Assembly: GCA_015680685.1 (NCBI GenBank)
Contig: MNCI01016384.1
Coordinates: 218,017 to 282,016 of the forward strand
From: Gnetum montanum
Lineage: Eukaryota; Streptophyta; Gnetopsida; Gnetales; Gnetaceae
DNA: 64,000 bases
Direction: 5' to 3'
The notes below the pieces were generated by a model. That model was not told the DNA's origin and did no database searches. It was given only the letters and a program-made list of their open reading frames with translations. Of the stretch, positions 34,130 through 47,399 are shown one piece after another (position 1 is the first letter of the stretch; each line of letters starts with the position of its first letter). The position numbers and the translations under genes were made by a program.

Positions 34130-36870
34130 GTCTTTCCAATAGTCCACCAAATTGTCCTTCACCCTCATTGGTAAAGGTCCTAGCCAACAAGCCATGAAGG
34201 TCTATGATACCAAAGACACTATCATCATCAAGTGTAGGTGATCTTTGAGATTTGGAGGAAAAAATCCTAACTTTACTTCCATAATTGAATACCATTATTA
34301 CTACATTTATGACAAAATGCAAGCCAGCCCCCATGATCCCACATGTGGAAGCAAAGGCAAAAATGGAGTTTGAGATCATACATAGGGATGGAAAAGAATA
34401 TGTCCCTTCCTTGTATGACCAAATACCTCTAATTAATATCTATGCCAACATCCTAGCTCAGTTGATTATAATGGAAGAGGAAGATGATAAGCATAGCTTA
34501 GGAGAACAATAAGAGGAGAAGAATGAATTTAATATGGAATCTAAACTCGACAACATCTTGGGAGAATTGTTTTAACAAATCTCTCCCAAGGTTATAGTGC
34601 CTTCTTCTAACATTTGTTTTCTCCATGGGCATGATGCCATCATCTTCCATCATAGCTGATCCCACATTAGTCATAGCCACACATCAAGCTCAATCAACGT
34701 CATATCCAACAACCTATAACACATCTATGTTGTTAACTACACATCCTCGCTCTATACAATGATTGATGGTTATTTTTACCACCAAAAATCCATTAACTAC
34801 TCATGTGGAGTCCACCATGGGACCCCAAGAAACTCTGGGATCACACATCCCCCTTATCGCATTTGTGCTTTAGGTACCAACACAAACATCATGTTCCTTG
34901 TTGGTCCACAAGCTACAACTATAACTCAACCTCTTCCTTCCATCCGACAACTCATAGTAAGGCCACAAGCCTAAAAAAAATGTCACAACCCCATGTGCAA
35001 ATCCCATAACCAGCAGGGATACCATAGGACCTAGATCAAATCTTCCAGATGATCCAAGACCTAATAGAGAAGTTGAAAAGAGTCTTAAAGCTTTTACTTT
35101 ATAAACTATTAAGATTATGGACTTCTACTAGGATGATCATATCAGTCCTATGGTCCCACCCTTGACACTTCCTCTTAATGTCCCTATTCCCTAGTTTACA
35201 AAGTATAATGAAGAAGGTAATCCTAATGTTAACCTTATTACCTTTTAATCTGAATGCTTACTCTTACAACCATGACCTCATACCATCATGAGGATTTTCC
35301 TATGTCCTTGATTGGGAAAGCACTTGATTGGTACCATGCATTGCCTAGGGATCAATATCCTCTTTGGAGGACATGACTACCAAGTTTGTCAATTACTTCA
35401 AGTATAACTTGAAGCCTAACACAATGCTTGACCAATTCATGAAGGTCAAGTAGAACCTCTAGAACCTATGTAGAAGTTTATCCAGTGGTGGAATGGATTG
35501 TTGAATAAAATACCATAGCCTATAGCTGAAGCCAACCTGTTGGCCATATTTAAGGGAGTGATTAATGACTTCATCAAGTCTAAGCTCTACTACCTTGACC
35601 CACGATCTATCAACTAGTCATTTTCTCAAGCTAAAAATATAGAGGATGTTGTGGAGTCTAATCATGATCCAGCCTACGTAGCATATAAAATTCAACATAC
35701 ATGAAGAGACAAAGAGAAAAATAAATAAAGAAATACGACCATAGTAATTATGACCAAATAAATAAAGATCATAAATTATGGGCCAAGGAACAACCCACCT
35801 AAGAAACCCACGAATGACCACAATAACCAACCATCAACCTTTGGGGCCACTACAATGACAACAACCAGACCTAATTTTGAAAGGAAGGATATATCCAAGT
35901 ACATTACAATACCATTAAAGTCATCAAAATTGTTAAACCAACTTTTGAAAAGTGGACATATGCAATATAAATAGATGTTTGAAGCTTTCTAGAAGAAGCA
36001 TGATAGGCTCTATGAAATAGCCAAAGATCCCACTAGAGCAACGAAAGATGATCCACAATTGCATAGGTACTTCAAGCTAGATCACATCTGCCATTATCAC
36101 CACCTACCCAGTCATGACATAGACATCTGCCTCATGCTGTAGGATGACTTAAAGAGGATGATAGCTATGGGGGAGCTAGTCTTAGATGCTTCCAACCTAG
36201 TTCGACCACAAAATCAGTCAATGTAGATCTACAAGGACCCGTTGAATGCTAATGAAAACACTTACATCATTTTAGTGTTCAACGTTAATGATGATTGGAA
36301 GTTTCCAAGAGAACCATTCATGCCCTTATGAAAAAAGGATTTTTTCAACCTCCACCAACTTAAGATTCTCTTTTGTCATAAGAGTACCATCACAAATGCC
36401 TCCAAGGGATACTTTTATCATTATGGTACCTTATCCTAACACAACCCAAATAGCCATAGCTCAAACAACTGCACAACCACCTCTTCTAGTATCTAATACT
36501 ACTACCTCTTCCTTACAATCAATGGTTGAGAACCAAGGCTGAAGCATAAGCAAAAGCCTAGTAGCAAGGGTGACAAATAGACAAAGGCATGTAAGGAAGT
36601 AGGTCCACTAAATCCCACTCCCATTTTGGCTATACCCATGACCTCCTTTGGTTAACCCCCTTCAACCAAAAAGCCACAAAAGGATCAAGAAATCCATAAC
36701 TAGAAGAATAGGGAAAATCCTCAATAGCCACAACCAAAAGCTAAATTTTTCATTTTGGGGTACATGGAGGAACTAAAGCACAATTGGGGTGACAAGCTCA
36801 TGGCTAATGATAAAAACTACCTTTGCATGATGGACCAAGTACGACAATCCCTCAAGTAGAAGAATACAAT
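34130..36870 (+). pseudogene. C: gag remnant with CCHC-like motif
   Basis: The probable start is the ATG at about 34130 (MSFQ then a stop). The capsid domain lies at about 35290-35700, with FPMSLIGKALDWYHALPRDQ (35301-35360) and YVEVYPVVEWIVE-like shifted text after it. At about 36065-36140 the frame reads HICHYHHLPSHDIDICLML, a variant of the C-x-Y-H...H-D...C motif typical of Tat-type Gag. The frame is broken by many stops and shifts, so no Gag can be made. The strand, order and motifs make the assignment secure; the ends are approximate. Confidence 0.75.
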
Positions 36871-37084
36871 TGTATGAGTTAATCATGACTTCCACTACAC
36901 ATCATGAGGCATTGGTCAAAATGTTAACTTCCATCCCCATTAGCAAGAACATCCCTGCTAACAAGTATCCATCCATGCAATGATGGTTCCTACATTATCA
37001 AGGGTAGAGAATTCAACACCCCTTGTATTTTTTGATAGTGAAATTAAGGTTAATCCCAAAATTTCAAAGTAACCAGGGCTCCTC

Positions 37085-37480
37085 TATTCATAGCCATATG
37101 TGTAAGATAGTTTAAAGTGAATCATGTGCATGTTGATGATGGAGTTGCAACGAATGTCATCCCATGCACCATTGTTAAGCACTTGGGCCTAACTAAGCAA
37201 ATACAACATACATCAATTGTAGCTCTCAAATCCTTCAATGGATCAAGGGTTTTTGTTAAGACATCTATCTCCTTAGACTTTGTGGCAAGAGAGAAATTCC
37301 CCACAACCATAAATTTCTTGGTGGTGGAGGAAACACCAAGGTTCAATATTATCCTAGGAAGACCTTGGTTGGCTCAATTATGAGTTGTATCATCACCCAT
37401 CCATCAAGAAATTCACCTTCATTACAAGGAATTTGAAATCATCATTCATGGTGATAACACAGTTCCCTTCACTATTAATA
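37085..37480 (+). pseudogene. C: aspartic protease remnant
   Basis: An 88-codon open stretch (37117-37383) reads VDDGVATNVIPCTIVKHLG, then FPTTINFLVVEETPRFNIIL and GRPWLAQL. This is the retropepsin pattern: active site D-T/S-G (here DDG), hydrophobic core and the IILGRPWL helix. The core is uninterrupted, but the first active-site Ser/Thr is replaced by Asp. A stop follows GRPWLAQL. Confidence 0.8.
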
Positions 37481-37914
37481 ATATGAACATAGAGCAGCGG
37501 TCTAAAATGGACTTCAAGAAGAAACTCCTAGCCATGAAATTCAACAACCCAAAAGAGAGCAACAATCCAGTGATGCCAAAAATAAGCATTGGGATGCATT
37601 ATGGGATGAACTCCCTTTTAACATCATCAACAAAGAGGATTGTAAATATAAGCTTTTGTATAGCAGACCTTACTCATTTCCTAATCTTACAAAGATTAGG
37701 AAGAATTTGTACAAGTGAAGTTTACCTTAACCTCTTCATCACATGCCCCTATATCCAAATGCACTGTGTGGCTTGATTTTTTGTATATTTTTACATACTT
37801 TATTTTACTTTTTATGAATGTAGCCTTAGTTTCTACTTTCATTTACATTTTTACATATTTTCTTTTACTCATGTTATGAACAAGCTAAAATCGTTAAAAC
37901 ATGAAATTGCCAAA

Positions 37915-38185
37915 ACAATGACCTACTATGGCCTAAAACTAGCACCATGGCCCCCTACGGCCTAAAACTTACAACATCTACCAAAACAATGCAATAAGGC
38001 CTATCATGACCTAAAACTAACAATGTTACCACAACACAACATGACCCACCATGGGCTTAAACTTGCAAAATCATAGTCCACTAAGACTTTAAACTAGTGT
38101 TGTAGTCCACTAAGGCTTTAAACTGGTAATATGGCCTACCATGACCTTAAAATAGCAACATAATATAACCTGTGCCCACAATGAC
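37915..38185. repeat. GGCCTACYAAGGCCTAAAAC degenerate array, block 1 of C
   Basis: About eight irregular copies of a 29-40 bp unit built on TGGCCTACTATGGCCTAAAA followed by CTAGCA. Further copies occur at 44505-44535, in a regular 29-bp triplet at 44798-44890, and at 48640-48710. The blocks flank both the protease-RT insert and the end of pol, so the unit is a native module of C. Confidence 0.75.
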
Positions 38186-38500
38186 CTCAAACTAGAAAAC
38201 ATCTTCTCTATTACTATACTTATTTTTGTTTAACCTATTATCACAACAATTAGGCATTTAGTGTTATAACCAAAATTTCAACCTAGCCATTCACAACATT
38301 TATAACATGTACTACAATAATATATATAGCAAAAAATAAAATCAAAGATTTCAAATTGAAATTTAAAGTGTCAATAACATACATAGCCATGGCCACATTA
38401 TGTAGCAAAAATATCAAAAAATAGTAACAACCATATACAACATAGTCTTGGCTAATAATAGCCATAAATATGAAAATAAAAATAAATAGCCAACAAGCTA
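38186..38500. other. C: spacer, nothing recognised
   Basis: AT-rich sequence between the degenerate repeat block and the antisense tract, without motif or long frame. Confidence 0.4.
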
Positions 38501-41500
38501 AGCTAATGGAGGCTACTGAGAGGTGTCTAGAGGACAAGATGGTTGGTCATTCCCATCCTCACCACTAATGGCTTCTGATTCCTAAAATACAACAACACAT
38601 AGCTAGTTAGTAACCAATAGACAAAACCATGAACAAAAAACTAAAAATATAAAACATAAAATATATCAAACCTATGGAGAGTCTAGCTTCATAGCTTCTA
38701 AGGATAGATGTGGAAGACCTTCTTGCAAATTGTGGAGGATTTTATCCTTCATCATGTTGACCTAGTCAACATCCCCAAGATCAGTGCCATAAAGGATGTT
38801 GGTCCTATCTATCGCAGTCCAAGTAGGTGGCTCCTAGTTAATAGCAGCCATAGAAATCTCACCTACAGTAGTGGTAATCTAAGTATCAGGGGATTGCTGC
38901 ATTGTGAGAGTACTCTCGAAAAGTTGATAAGCACACTTTTCCTAGATCCCCTTAATAAATAGATCTCTCTTGTGCTATTTAACCAACTCCTCCTTAATCC
39001 ACTTAAGGTAGGTCCCACCATCCACCTTATACTATTGCTTGTGGGCCTTTTGTTTCGTATCCCACTCTAGGACCCAAGCATAGTAATCTTTCTAGTCCTC
39101 AACCTTCTTAGAGATGAGGTCCATCTACATGTATTGTTCTACCATCTCCTATAAGACCGCTACTTTATTTTGAATGACATGCTAGTAGTGGGTCCACGTG
39201 ATCTCCCTAGTCTACAATTCCCTTGAGTTACCCACCTAGGCGTCCAAAAAGGCCTTGTGACCTTAGAGATCTCTAATACTTTCCTCCTAATATTGATTCT
39301 TCTCCCTTAAGGCCACAACTTCCTCCCATAGGAATTCGTTGTACCTTTCTAGCTTTCATAAATTTTTTTGCACATGACATTGCTAGATCAGTAGAAGTCT
39401 CATACAACTTCAAGGGTACACTAGATACATTGAAGGAAATCTTAGGCAAGGATTCAATCTTCATGTCTCTCCTAGGGTTCCACTTCATATAAGGCACTAC
39501 AAAAACCATGAAATACAACCATAAACATAATATATAACCTAAGATAGCCATAACACAAGCATAGCCTACAACATAGCCAAACAACTAAGGTACATAAAAA
39601 AAAGTCCTTACCTACCTTGGGTGCAACCTATTACAACCAATCAATGATGTCCTTAGCCATCCTATGCATGAACTCCACTTTTTTTGGGGTCTCCTCCCAT
39701 GATTTCAAATGAAACTTAGGGATAAGGGCTTGCACTAGTGGCTCAGAAACTACTATAAGCATAACAATAATCAATAGTTAGTATGAAAACCAAAACTAAA
39801 CTATGAGATATGATGAAAACACTAAATCATGGGCATATCTAAATCCTAAACCTTGATCCTCCTCCTCTTTCTCCTCTGGGATGATGATGGGGGATGTACC
39901 TGGCATCACCTCCTTGAACAAAGCATCTAGATTACTTATGTTTGCATTAGTAAACCCTTCAACCTTAGGTTTCTTTAGCAATGCCTCTTTGACATGCCTT
40001 TTCTTTTCTTCCATGGTAGCTTAGGCTACCATAACCTAGCACTTGTCCACAACCATATCACATAGAAAACAAGTTAACACATGAAATCATCACATAGCCA
40101 TGAATCTTAAAACATAAAATAGCAAAACTTAAATAAAGCATACCTATGATTACCTACTATGATGTCCTAACCTTAAAATTACGCTTCTTTAGGGTAGTTT
40201 GGTCTAATGCTAGGGGTGCTTCCTCTATGGGCCACTTGAGTTTCTCTCTAGTTGTCCCTTCAGCCTTCCTATGTCATCATTTGGCCTCCAAGATGCTGGC
40301 TAGGAATGTGAGAGGCTCCTTGTCATTTTTTTTTGTTAGGGAACTCATACTACCTCACATTAAGATCCTTGGTGGTAATGGATAATGTATCATCCATCCC
40401 CTCTGGTGGGTTTTGGGCCTATACCATTGGATAAATGTGCTTTGTCCAAGGCTTAGAAAGTTGGCTTGGATCTTGGGGAACCCATCATCCATTCCTATAC
40501 ACCATCAAAAACTTTGTAAACCTCTTCAAATAAGGTAAAATGCATGTGGATTATTGTAGAAGTATCTATGTAGAGTCTAAGAATCTCCTCTTAAAGCCCA
40601 ATAGCCAAAGTAGCTACCCAGTTGAACCTAGTTCCATCCATCAAGACCTTCTTAAAGGCCCACCCCTGTTCAATGTCAATCATCTTCTTTTGCAATAATA
40701 GTTTAGGAAATTCATAAGATATAAATAAAGGATAAGATTACTTTGCATTTGGATACATGGAGCCATCCATGGAAATACCAGAGTCGCACATGTTGGCATC
40801 AAGCCACTCCAAAACTTCATCATGATGGCCCAATTCCTTCACTATTCTTGTTGGAACCTTTTCCCTATCAGCAAGGACATTGAAAAATTTGCAAAAGATG
40901 CCCTCATCAATGTCCATGTTAACCATAATACCTTGGATGATGGTGCTAAAATGACCATCCTTCTCATTGAAGGAGTTAATGACATGCAACATATCCACAA
41001 CAAGGATGGAAGAAATAGGTGTCATAAATACATCAAGTAAACCTATATGCTAGATGTTTCATTCAATATATCTAGGCACATGTCCCCTCCACCACTCCTA
41101 TTTTGGTATCACCTCACCAAACTTTAGGATAAGTGTATCCTCATGACATGCCCTTGAAAGTGGTATGGTGACATTAGAAAAGATGGAAGGCCTTGCAAAG
41201 AAATAATCAAATTTTAGCATCAACATAATCAAGTCTAACAACTAGGCAAAGTAATAAGACACTTGAAGTTTTATAACCATAAAACATTAGAAGCCATAGC
41301 CTTTATATTTACCTTTCCTCTTATTCTTTAGTGTGGTTTGAGTGGAGGTCCTAGCTACAAGGCTCTGATCCATGGAATTATTAGAATCTTTTCATTAGTT
41401 GTGCATTGTCCCATCATCCTTACACTTCTTGTATACAAGGTTGAACCTTGTAGCGTAGACATCAAAGTTTCCTCTTAACTATTGATACACAATAGTTCTA

Positions 41501-42130
41501 ATCTAGGGGCCTTTGGTGAATTTGTTTAAAATAGTCTAAGCCACTGCTAAAGTTTGATCATTAGTGATCAAGCCTTGATCATTGACCTTGTACTTGCAAG
41601 AAGTTCATAAGACCAATGAAGTTAGGAAACAGTAGTTTAGCCAATAAAGCAAGAAAAACATGAAAAGTCTATAACAACTATTCTTACCTTGGTAGATTAT
41701 ACATGGTGCCAAGAGAGTTTTGGAACAATGTGTGGGCTCTATGCACTACCATCAGAGTATTATTAGCATTATACTAGCTATACTCTAGCATCATCCATAT
41801 CTCCATAAGGTAACATGGGCTAATGGCATCTGCTATTCTCCCTAATGTCCTAGGAGGTTGATTTTTAATAATAAACTTGACAATCAAGTGAGATGCCCAA
41901 GGCAACAAGGCCTCCACTATGGCCCTGGCCACATCTACAAACAAGTGTGACCACAACATCACACTAAAGTTTTGTAGAATGTAGGCAAGGAATTTCCTTC
42001 CCTAGGCTAAAACCATAGTGATAGCTTTCCCAAAGGCATATCAAGGAGAGGGGTATTAGTCTTGGGATGACCAATGTAGCACAGAATGCCCACCAACTCC
42101 ATGATGATGAGGATGGATTTTAGATAAACC
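38500..42130 (-). pseudogene. C: degenerate antisense coding tract between protease and RT
   Basis: The minus strand carries a series of protein-like frames, all in one direction: 41962-41774 (LFVDVARAIVEALLPWASHL, then RTLGRIADAISPCYL), 41025-40738 (FCKFFNVLADREKVPTRIVK, then WLDANMCDSGI), 40014-39796 (KPKVEGFTNANISNLDALFK, PIIIPEEKEEEDQGLG) and 39584-39273 (LYETSTDLAMSCAKKF). They are acidic and structured, unlike the chance frames of the surroundings. Antisense ORFs of unknown function are known in Tat-clade elements (e.g. RIRE2, Grande), normally after pol. I do not recognise a domain. It could instead be part of a separate nested insertion. Confidence 0.5.
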
Positions 42131-42145
42131 CTACATGAAGCAAAG

Positions 42146-42600
42146 CAAAAGCACTATGACCAACTAGAATTAGTTAACAAATTTGTAAAGAGCATCCTAG
42201 TTGAAGGTGAAATTAGCCTTTGTAAAAAGCTCTAAGGTGTTTATCTAAATTAGCTTAAGAAATTCCACAAAAAAAGCATTATTACAACCTTGCATAACAA
42301 AAACATTATGGCCAATAGAAATTACTTAACAAATTCTTTTTTTAAAAAATCCTAGTCAGATGTGAAATTAGCCTCTATAAAAAGCTATAAAGTGTTTATA
42401 TAAATTATCTTAATAATTTTCACAAAAAAGCATTATTACAACCTTGCATAGCAAAAGCACTATGACCAACTAGAATTAGTTAACAAATTTGTAAAAAGCA
42501 TCCTAGTTGAAGGTGAAATTAGCCTCTATAAAAGCTCTAAAATGTTTATCTGAGTTAGCTTAAGAAATTCCACAAATGCATTATTACAACCTTCCATAGC
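42146..42600. repeat. ~153-bp tandem triplication in C
   Basis: Three units start at 42146, 42298 and 42452 (CAAAAGCACTATGACC, CAAAAACATTATGGCC, CAAAAGCACTATGACC) and run through TTAGCTTAAGAAATTCCACA. The first and third are more alike than either is to the second, so the array grew by more than one step. Confidence 0.9.
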
Positions 42601-45130
42601 CTTTTACTTCATAGCCCAAAATATTATAGACAAAATTAAGCCTTAGCTTAAACTATGCATACACTTAGAAAAAGCATTGAAACTTCGAAAAAGCATACAA
42701 ACATAGTAAAAATATTTCTAAAAATAGTAAAGCCTTTGATTTTGTTAAAAAAATTTAAAACATAAGTTTTACATGATTTCTAGAAGGAAAACTACACAGA
42801 TAAATCACATCCATCCAAAATTCAACCTTATTTTTATAGTCTAGCAAAAAATTTATTAAAAATTCATTTGGGCTATCCTTTTAATGATTCAACAATGAAA
42901 GGAATCTAGAAATCTTAAACCTTATAGCCATAACCATTGCAACTAATCATACATAACCATTTTTACATGGAACATAGACAAATCAGCAAAAAAACGTAGC
43001 CATCACCATGAATGCCTTTTCATGTAGGGTTGGTAAAATATTAATTCATTTGAGCTCCAAATAGAGTGATTCCACCATTGTTTGAAAGCTTAAATCAAGC
43101 CTACATGTCCAAGCTTAACAAAAATTCAGAACTTGCACCATTTATTCAAATCATATTCACCAATTTGGATAAGAATCTAAAAATGGCACAAACCTCCTTT
43201 TGACATAGGCTTACCAAAACAATTCATAAAAAAATCATTATAATGCCAATTAGAGTGATTCCACCTTTGTTGGAAAGCTGAAGCCAAGGCCCATCTAGCT
43301 ATAACAAAAAATAGCCAAAAAGCTTGTTGTTTACTTAGAAACAATTCATGAATTTACATAAAAATCTGAAAATGACATAAAAAGCCTACCTATATGACCT
43401 AGAAAAACAGACATAACTTAATCATTTCAAAGCCAAATAGAATGAGATAATAGCCATTGGAAATATTATACATAGGGCTACAAATCTATAACATTGGATT
43501 TGAAAAATATGTGTCCATCTTCCTAAAGCAAAATACACAACATTGCTTGCTTTTTTCATGTAAAAAGCTAAAAAACTAAAACCCAACTTAACATAGCCAA
43601 AATAGTTGAAACGATTGATACCCATTAGAAAAAATACCAAAATAATGGGGTAGGATTTTGTTGAAATTTAATTTTGATAGGTCTTTTGGTCTAAATTTAA
43701 GAAAAACAACCATATCCCCAAATTTTGGGGAAAAAAACATGAAAACAACAAGCTTGGTTTTAAAAATTAAATATACTAAGGTCAAAAAATGAAATTACCA
43801 TGGATCTATGTAGAAATGGAAAAAATAAGAGGTGGGATCTCATGAAAATTTTTTTACCCCCTCTATCAGTGTAGATTTGAGAAAAATAGCCCCACACATG
43901 GCAAGAAAAAGTAATGCAAATGATCAACAATCCAATATAGGTAGAATTTTCTACCTCAAAGTAGCAATAGATGAGGCCTAGATGGAGATAGGCCTAGGTA
44001 ATTATTGTAGGTCTCTAGCACACTCATCCATCTTCTAAGGGGGAGACTCATTTTGAGCTTTTAAACACCTCAAAATGGAATTAGATAACTATGCATGCAC
44101 TCTAGAACCCTATCAAAACCTATTGGAGCCTTCAAACCTCAGAAAATTTATGCCAAATAGCCAAAAAGTGGTTCTTCCTAGTCTTCCACATCAAGTTCCC
44201 TAGCCCTAATGTGGAAAAATCTAGGGAAGTGCAAAAAAACACCTAAAAGTACTCAAAATTGCCAAAGTTTGACATGGAAACCTAGCCCTTGGCCCTAGCA
44301 ACTCCAAAAACTAACATGCACAGTTGATTGCAACTTGAATTGGCCTAGATTTGAGATCCTTGTTTTAGTCACATTGGAAAAGGCTCTTTCATGCTAAGTA
44401 GTGTGGAAACAAGAGGGGAAAGCTACTTTTCCACTTTTAGTGATTAGATGACACTCCCAGAGGCCAAATATCTACATGAGAGAAGCCTAGGACCTCATGG
44501 TCAAAAACACAACCTACTAAGGCCTAAAATTGGCACGATCTAATCCTTTTTTACCTCTATTAGCCAAATTTCACCATATGCAACCTATTTTGCTTGATTT
44601 TTAATTTATTACATAGTGTTTTGGCTTTTTTTTTGGACTTGTGTTGCATTGTTAACCTTGTTGACCTTCTATGGCCTTGATACATCCTTATATATTCCCT
44701 TTAGTTGCCTTATTATAGCTTTCTTTTTCTTTTTTTTAGCCTTTGAATGGTATCAAATAGTAGGGTTTGACCTTCCCTAATCACTATTTGACACCATCTG
44801 ACCATGGCCTGCTAAGGCCTTAAACTAGTATCATAGTCCACCAAGACTCTAAATCAGTATCATGGCCTACTAAGGACTAAAAATAGTAAAATTATGACCT
44901 TTATTGATCATTTATAGTCTTATTTCTTATATTTTACTTTGTTTAACCTTGGTTTGACCTTTATTGGACCCTTATTATACTATTTTGACTTCTTGTCCCC
45001 CTATTTATAGCCTTGGATGACCTTTTTTTTGCATTAGAATAACATGGATTTGCATGATTTTATAGCATTTTAGCATTATTTATTCACTTTTACCTAGGTT
45101 CCACTTAATATGCTTATGGTTGATATGTAG
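42601..45130. other. C: noncoding spacer before RT, with dispersed repeats
   Basis: No sense coding until 45135. A ~190-bp segment containing AGAGTGATTCCACC followed by TTGGAAAGCTGAAGCCAAG recurs at about 43066 and 43253, with weaker traces near 42880 and 43440. A regular 29-bp triplet of the GGCCTACTAAGGCC unit lies at 44798-44890. T-rich runs at 44610-44735 resemble splice-acceptor-like pyrimidine tracts, of interest because Ogre-type elements splice out an intron between protease and RT. Confidence 0.5.
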
Positions 45131-45134
45131 GATA

Positions 45135-46420
45135 AAGGTATGAATACATGGGAGCAAATCAATTTGCCTTTGTATCTACATGGACATCACTGTAATGTTG
45201 AACGCTGTATTAACCATGATTGCCTAAATCTTGAGCTTAAGAATCTTGTAGACCACATAGCCTCAATAGAGAAACCTCTAGAATGGCCTAAAAACCTATT
45301 CAAAACCCTCGACTTAGAGATAGGAAACATAATTGGAGGCTCTTTAGTTGAGGTTCTTGTCACAACACACAGTAGTGAGGAGAAAACCCTTAAACTAATT
45401 TCCTCACTAGAATCTCAATAGGCTCAAGACATCACCAAGGTCCTACAAAGCAATGTTAAGACCTTTGCATGGTCACATAAAGATATGCCATGCCTAGACC
45501 CATGTTTAGTCCAATAGAACATCATACTAGACCATAACTTTAGACCAATTAAGTAGAACGTGTGCAAGATTAGACTTGATTTGGCCTTGGTGGTTCATGA
45601 TGAAATCTTAAAGCTCTACTATGCTGGTTTCATTAGGGTTGTCAACTATGCAAATGGACATCCAACATAGTGGTAGTCCCTATGAAAAATGGGAGTATCC
45701 ATCTTTGCATTGATTTTTGAGACCTAAATAAAGCAACTATCAAGGATGACTTTCCTCTACCTAGTAGTGATCAACTTATCAATACTATGTCTAGACATGT
45801 CTTATTATCCTTTATGGATGGATTCTCAGGATATAACCAAATTAGGATTAACCTATAGCACTAACTTAGCATGACCTTTATGAATCCATGGGGTACCTTT
45901 TACTATACTATGATACCACTTGGCCTTAAGAATGTTGGAGTGATCTATCAACAAGCCATGACCTATATATTCAGTGATTATATGTTAGGTTTACTCAATG
46001 ATTATATAGATGATATAGCTATTAAGTCCAAAGTGGCCAATGACCATGTTGATGACCTAGACCTTGTGCTTAAATAATCCCTCAAATACAAGCTTAGGCT
46101 CAATCCCAAGAAATGTGTCTTCAATGTCAACACTAGTAAGATGGTTGGATTTGTAGTCTCTAAAGTAGGGATATGTGTCGATCCTAATAAGGTTAAGGCC
46201 ATATCAAAATTAGCAATGCCTACCACCATTAAGGAGCTTCAGGGATTACAAGGAAAATTATAGTTTATTCATAGGTTTATCACTAGGCTTATGGATAAGT
46301 TACATCCCATGCAACACTTACTTAAGAAAGGAGTTCACTATCAGTGGACAACTCAATGCCAAGAGGCCTTTGAAAATATTAAGCAAGAGTTGACACAATG
46401 CTAAGAGTCTATCCTCTACA
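45135..46420 (+). pseudogene. C: reverse transcriptase remnant with intact YIDD box
   Basis: The frame opens at 45140 (MNTWEQINLPLYL, 93 codons) and continues with stops. Motifs in order: FAWSHKDMPCLDP (about 45465), DFPLPS-like text, FMDGFSGYNQIRI (45811), NPWGTFYYTMIPLGLKN (45880-45930) and the catalytic YIDD at 46003-46014 in LLNDYIDDIAIKSK. Then come LNPKKCVFNVNT, TTIKELQGLQGKL and FIHRFITRLMDKLHP. The palm motif is intact although stops occur at 45510, 45560, 45714, 45860 and 46076. The order and the LQG...L.RFI block fit Tat. Confidence 0.85.
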
Positions 46421-47330
46421 AGAGGGTAAAACATTTTACATTTACCTTAGCATCTTTAATGCATCCATTGCCTCTTTACTCTATAACATGATAATGGAGA
46501 AAAAATATCTATATACTACCTTAGCCATGCATTAGTTAACCATGAGACCCAATACACTAAAGTGGGGAAGTATTTTTTAGCACTAGTCTTCTCTTTGAAT
46601 AACTGGAGGCACCACCTCCTTAGAAGCCAAGTCAACATCATTTGAAAGGACAACATAGTTAGAGCCATAATAACCAACATTTATGAAAGTAGACATATAG
46701 CCCAATAGAAAGCCATAATCATGGAGTTTGAACTTCATTATGTCTCATAGTCCTCAACAAAAGGTCAAGCTATAACTGTACAACTCACAGTTTCACTTGT
46801 TGATGATCAAGTAGTCATAGATCCAACATTTCCTAATGAGCATATTAATGTAGTTAGCTAAGTACCCAAGGGTTATGAGGAAATCATGCACTTTGACAAA
46901 GCTTCAACTACCCATGGGGCTAGTGCCACTACCATCATAACATTACCATCTAGTAAGGTCTGATTCTTCACTTATCATTTTGAGTTCACATGTACCAATA
47001 ACATAGTGGAGTATGAGTGTTTAATCAGAGGGATGATGGTAGCTCATAACCTAAGAATTATATGGTTAGTGATCAAAGGTGATTCACAAATTATAGCTAA
47101 CCAGGTAACCAAGGTCTATGAATGTGAGCCCAAACACTTAAAACCTTACAATGAACTAGGGAAGCAATTGTTACAACAATTGATAAACATTGATATTCAA
47201 CACATACCCCAAAATAAAAACACCATAGCTGATGCAATTCCAATGTTAGCCCTTAGTGTGACACTAAGTGTCCTTAGTAAGTTATCCACCTTAACCATGG
47301 ACTGTACTACTCCCATGATGTAAAACACTA
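46421..47330 (+). pseudogene. C: RNase H region with a second, Tat-type RNase H
   Basis: After the RT connection (about 46340-46640: HYQWTTQCQEAFENIKQEL and KYFLALVFSLNNWRHHLL) a second RNase H-like part follows. It reads MHFDKASTTHGASAT (about 46888), TNNIVEYECLIRGMMVAHNL (46990-47060), VIKGDSQIIANQVTKVYE and, near 47205-47240, HIPQNKNTIADA. The D...E...D...(H)AD residue pattern is that of the extra archaeal-like RNase H of Tat elements. It is open from 47006 to 47323. Confidence 0.75.
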
Positions 47331-47399
47331 AGGATGATTTTGAGGTCATCATTCATACTAATCTTGCCAGGGAGTGGTATGACAATATCAAATTTTACC

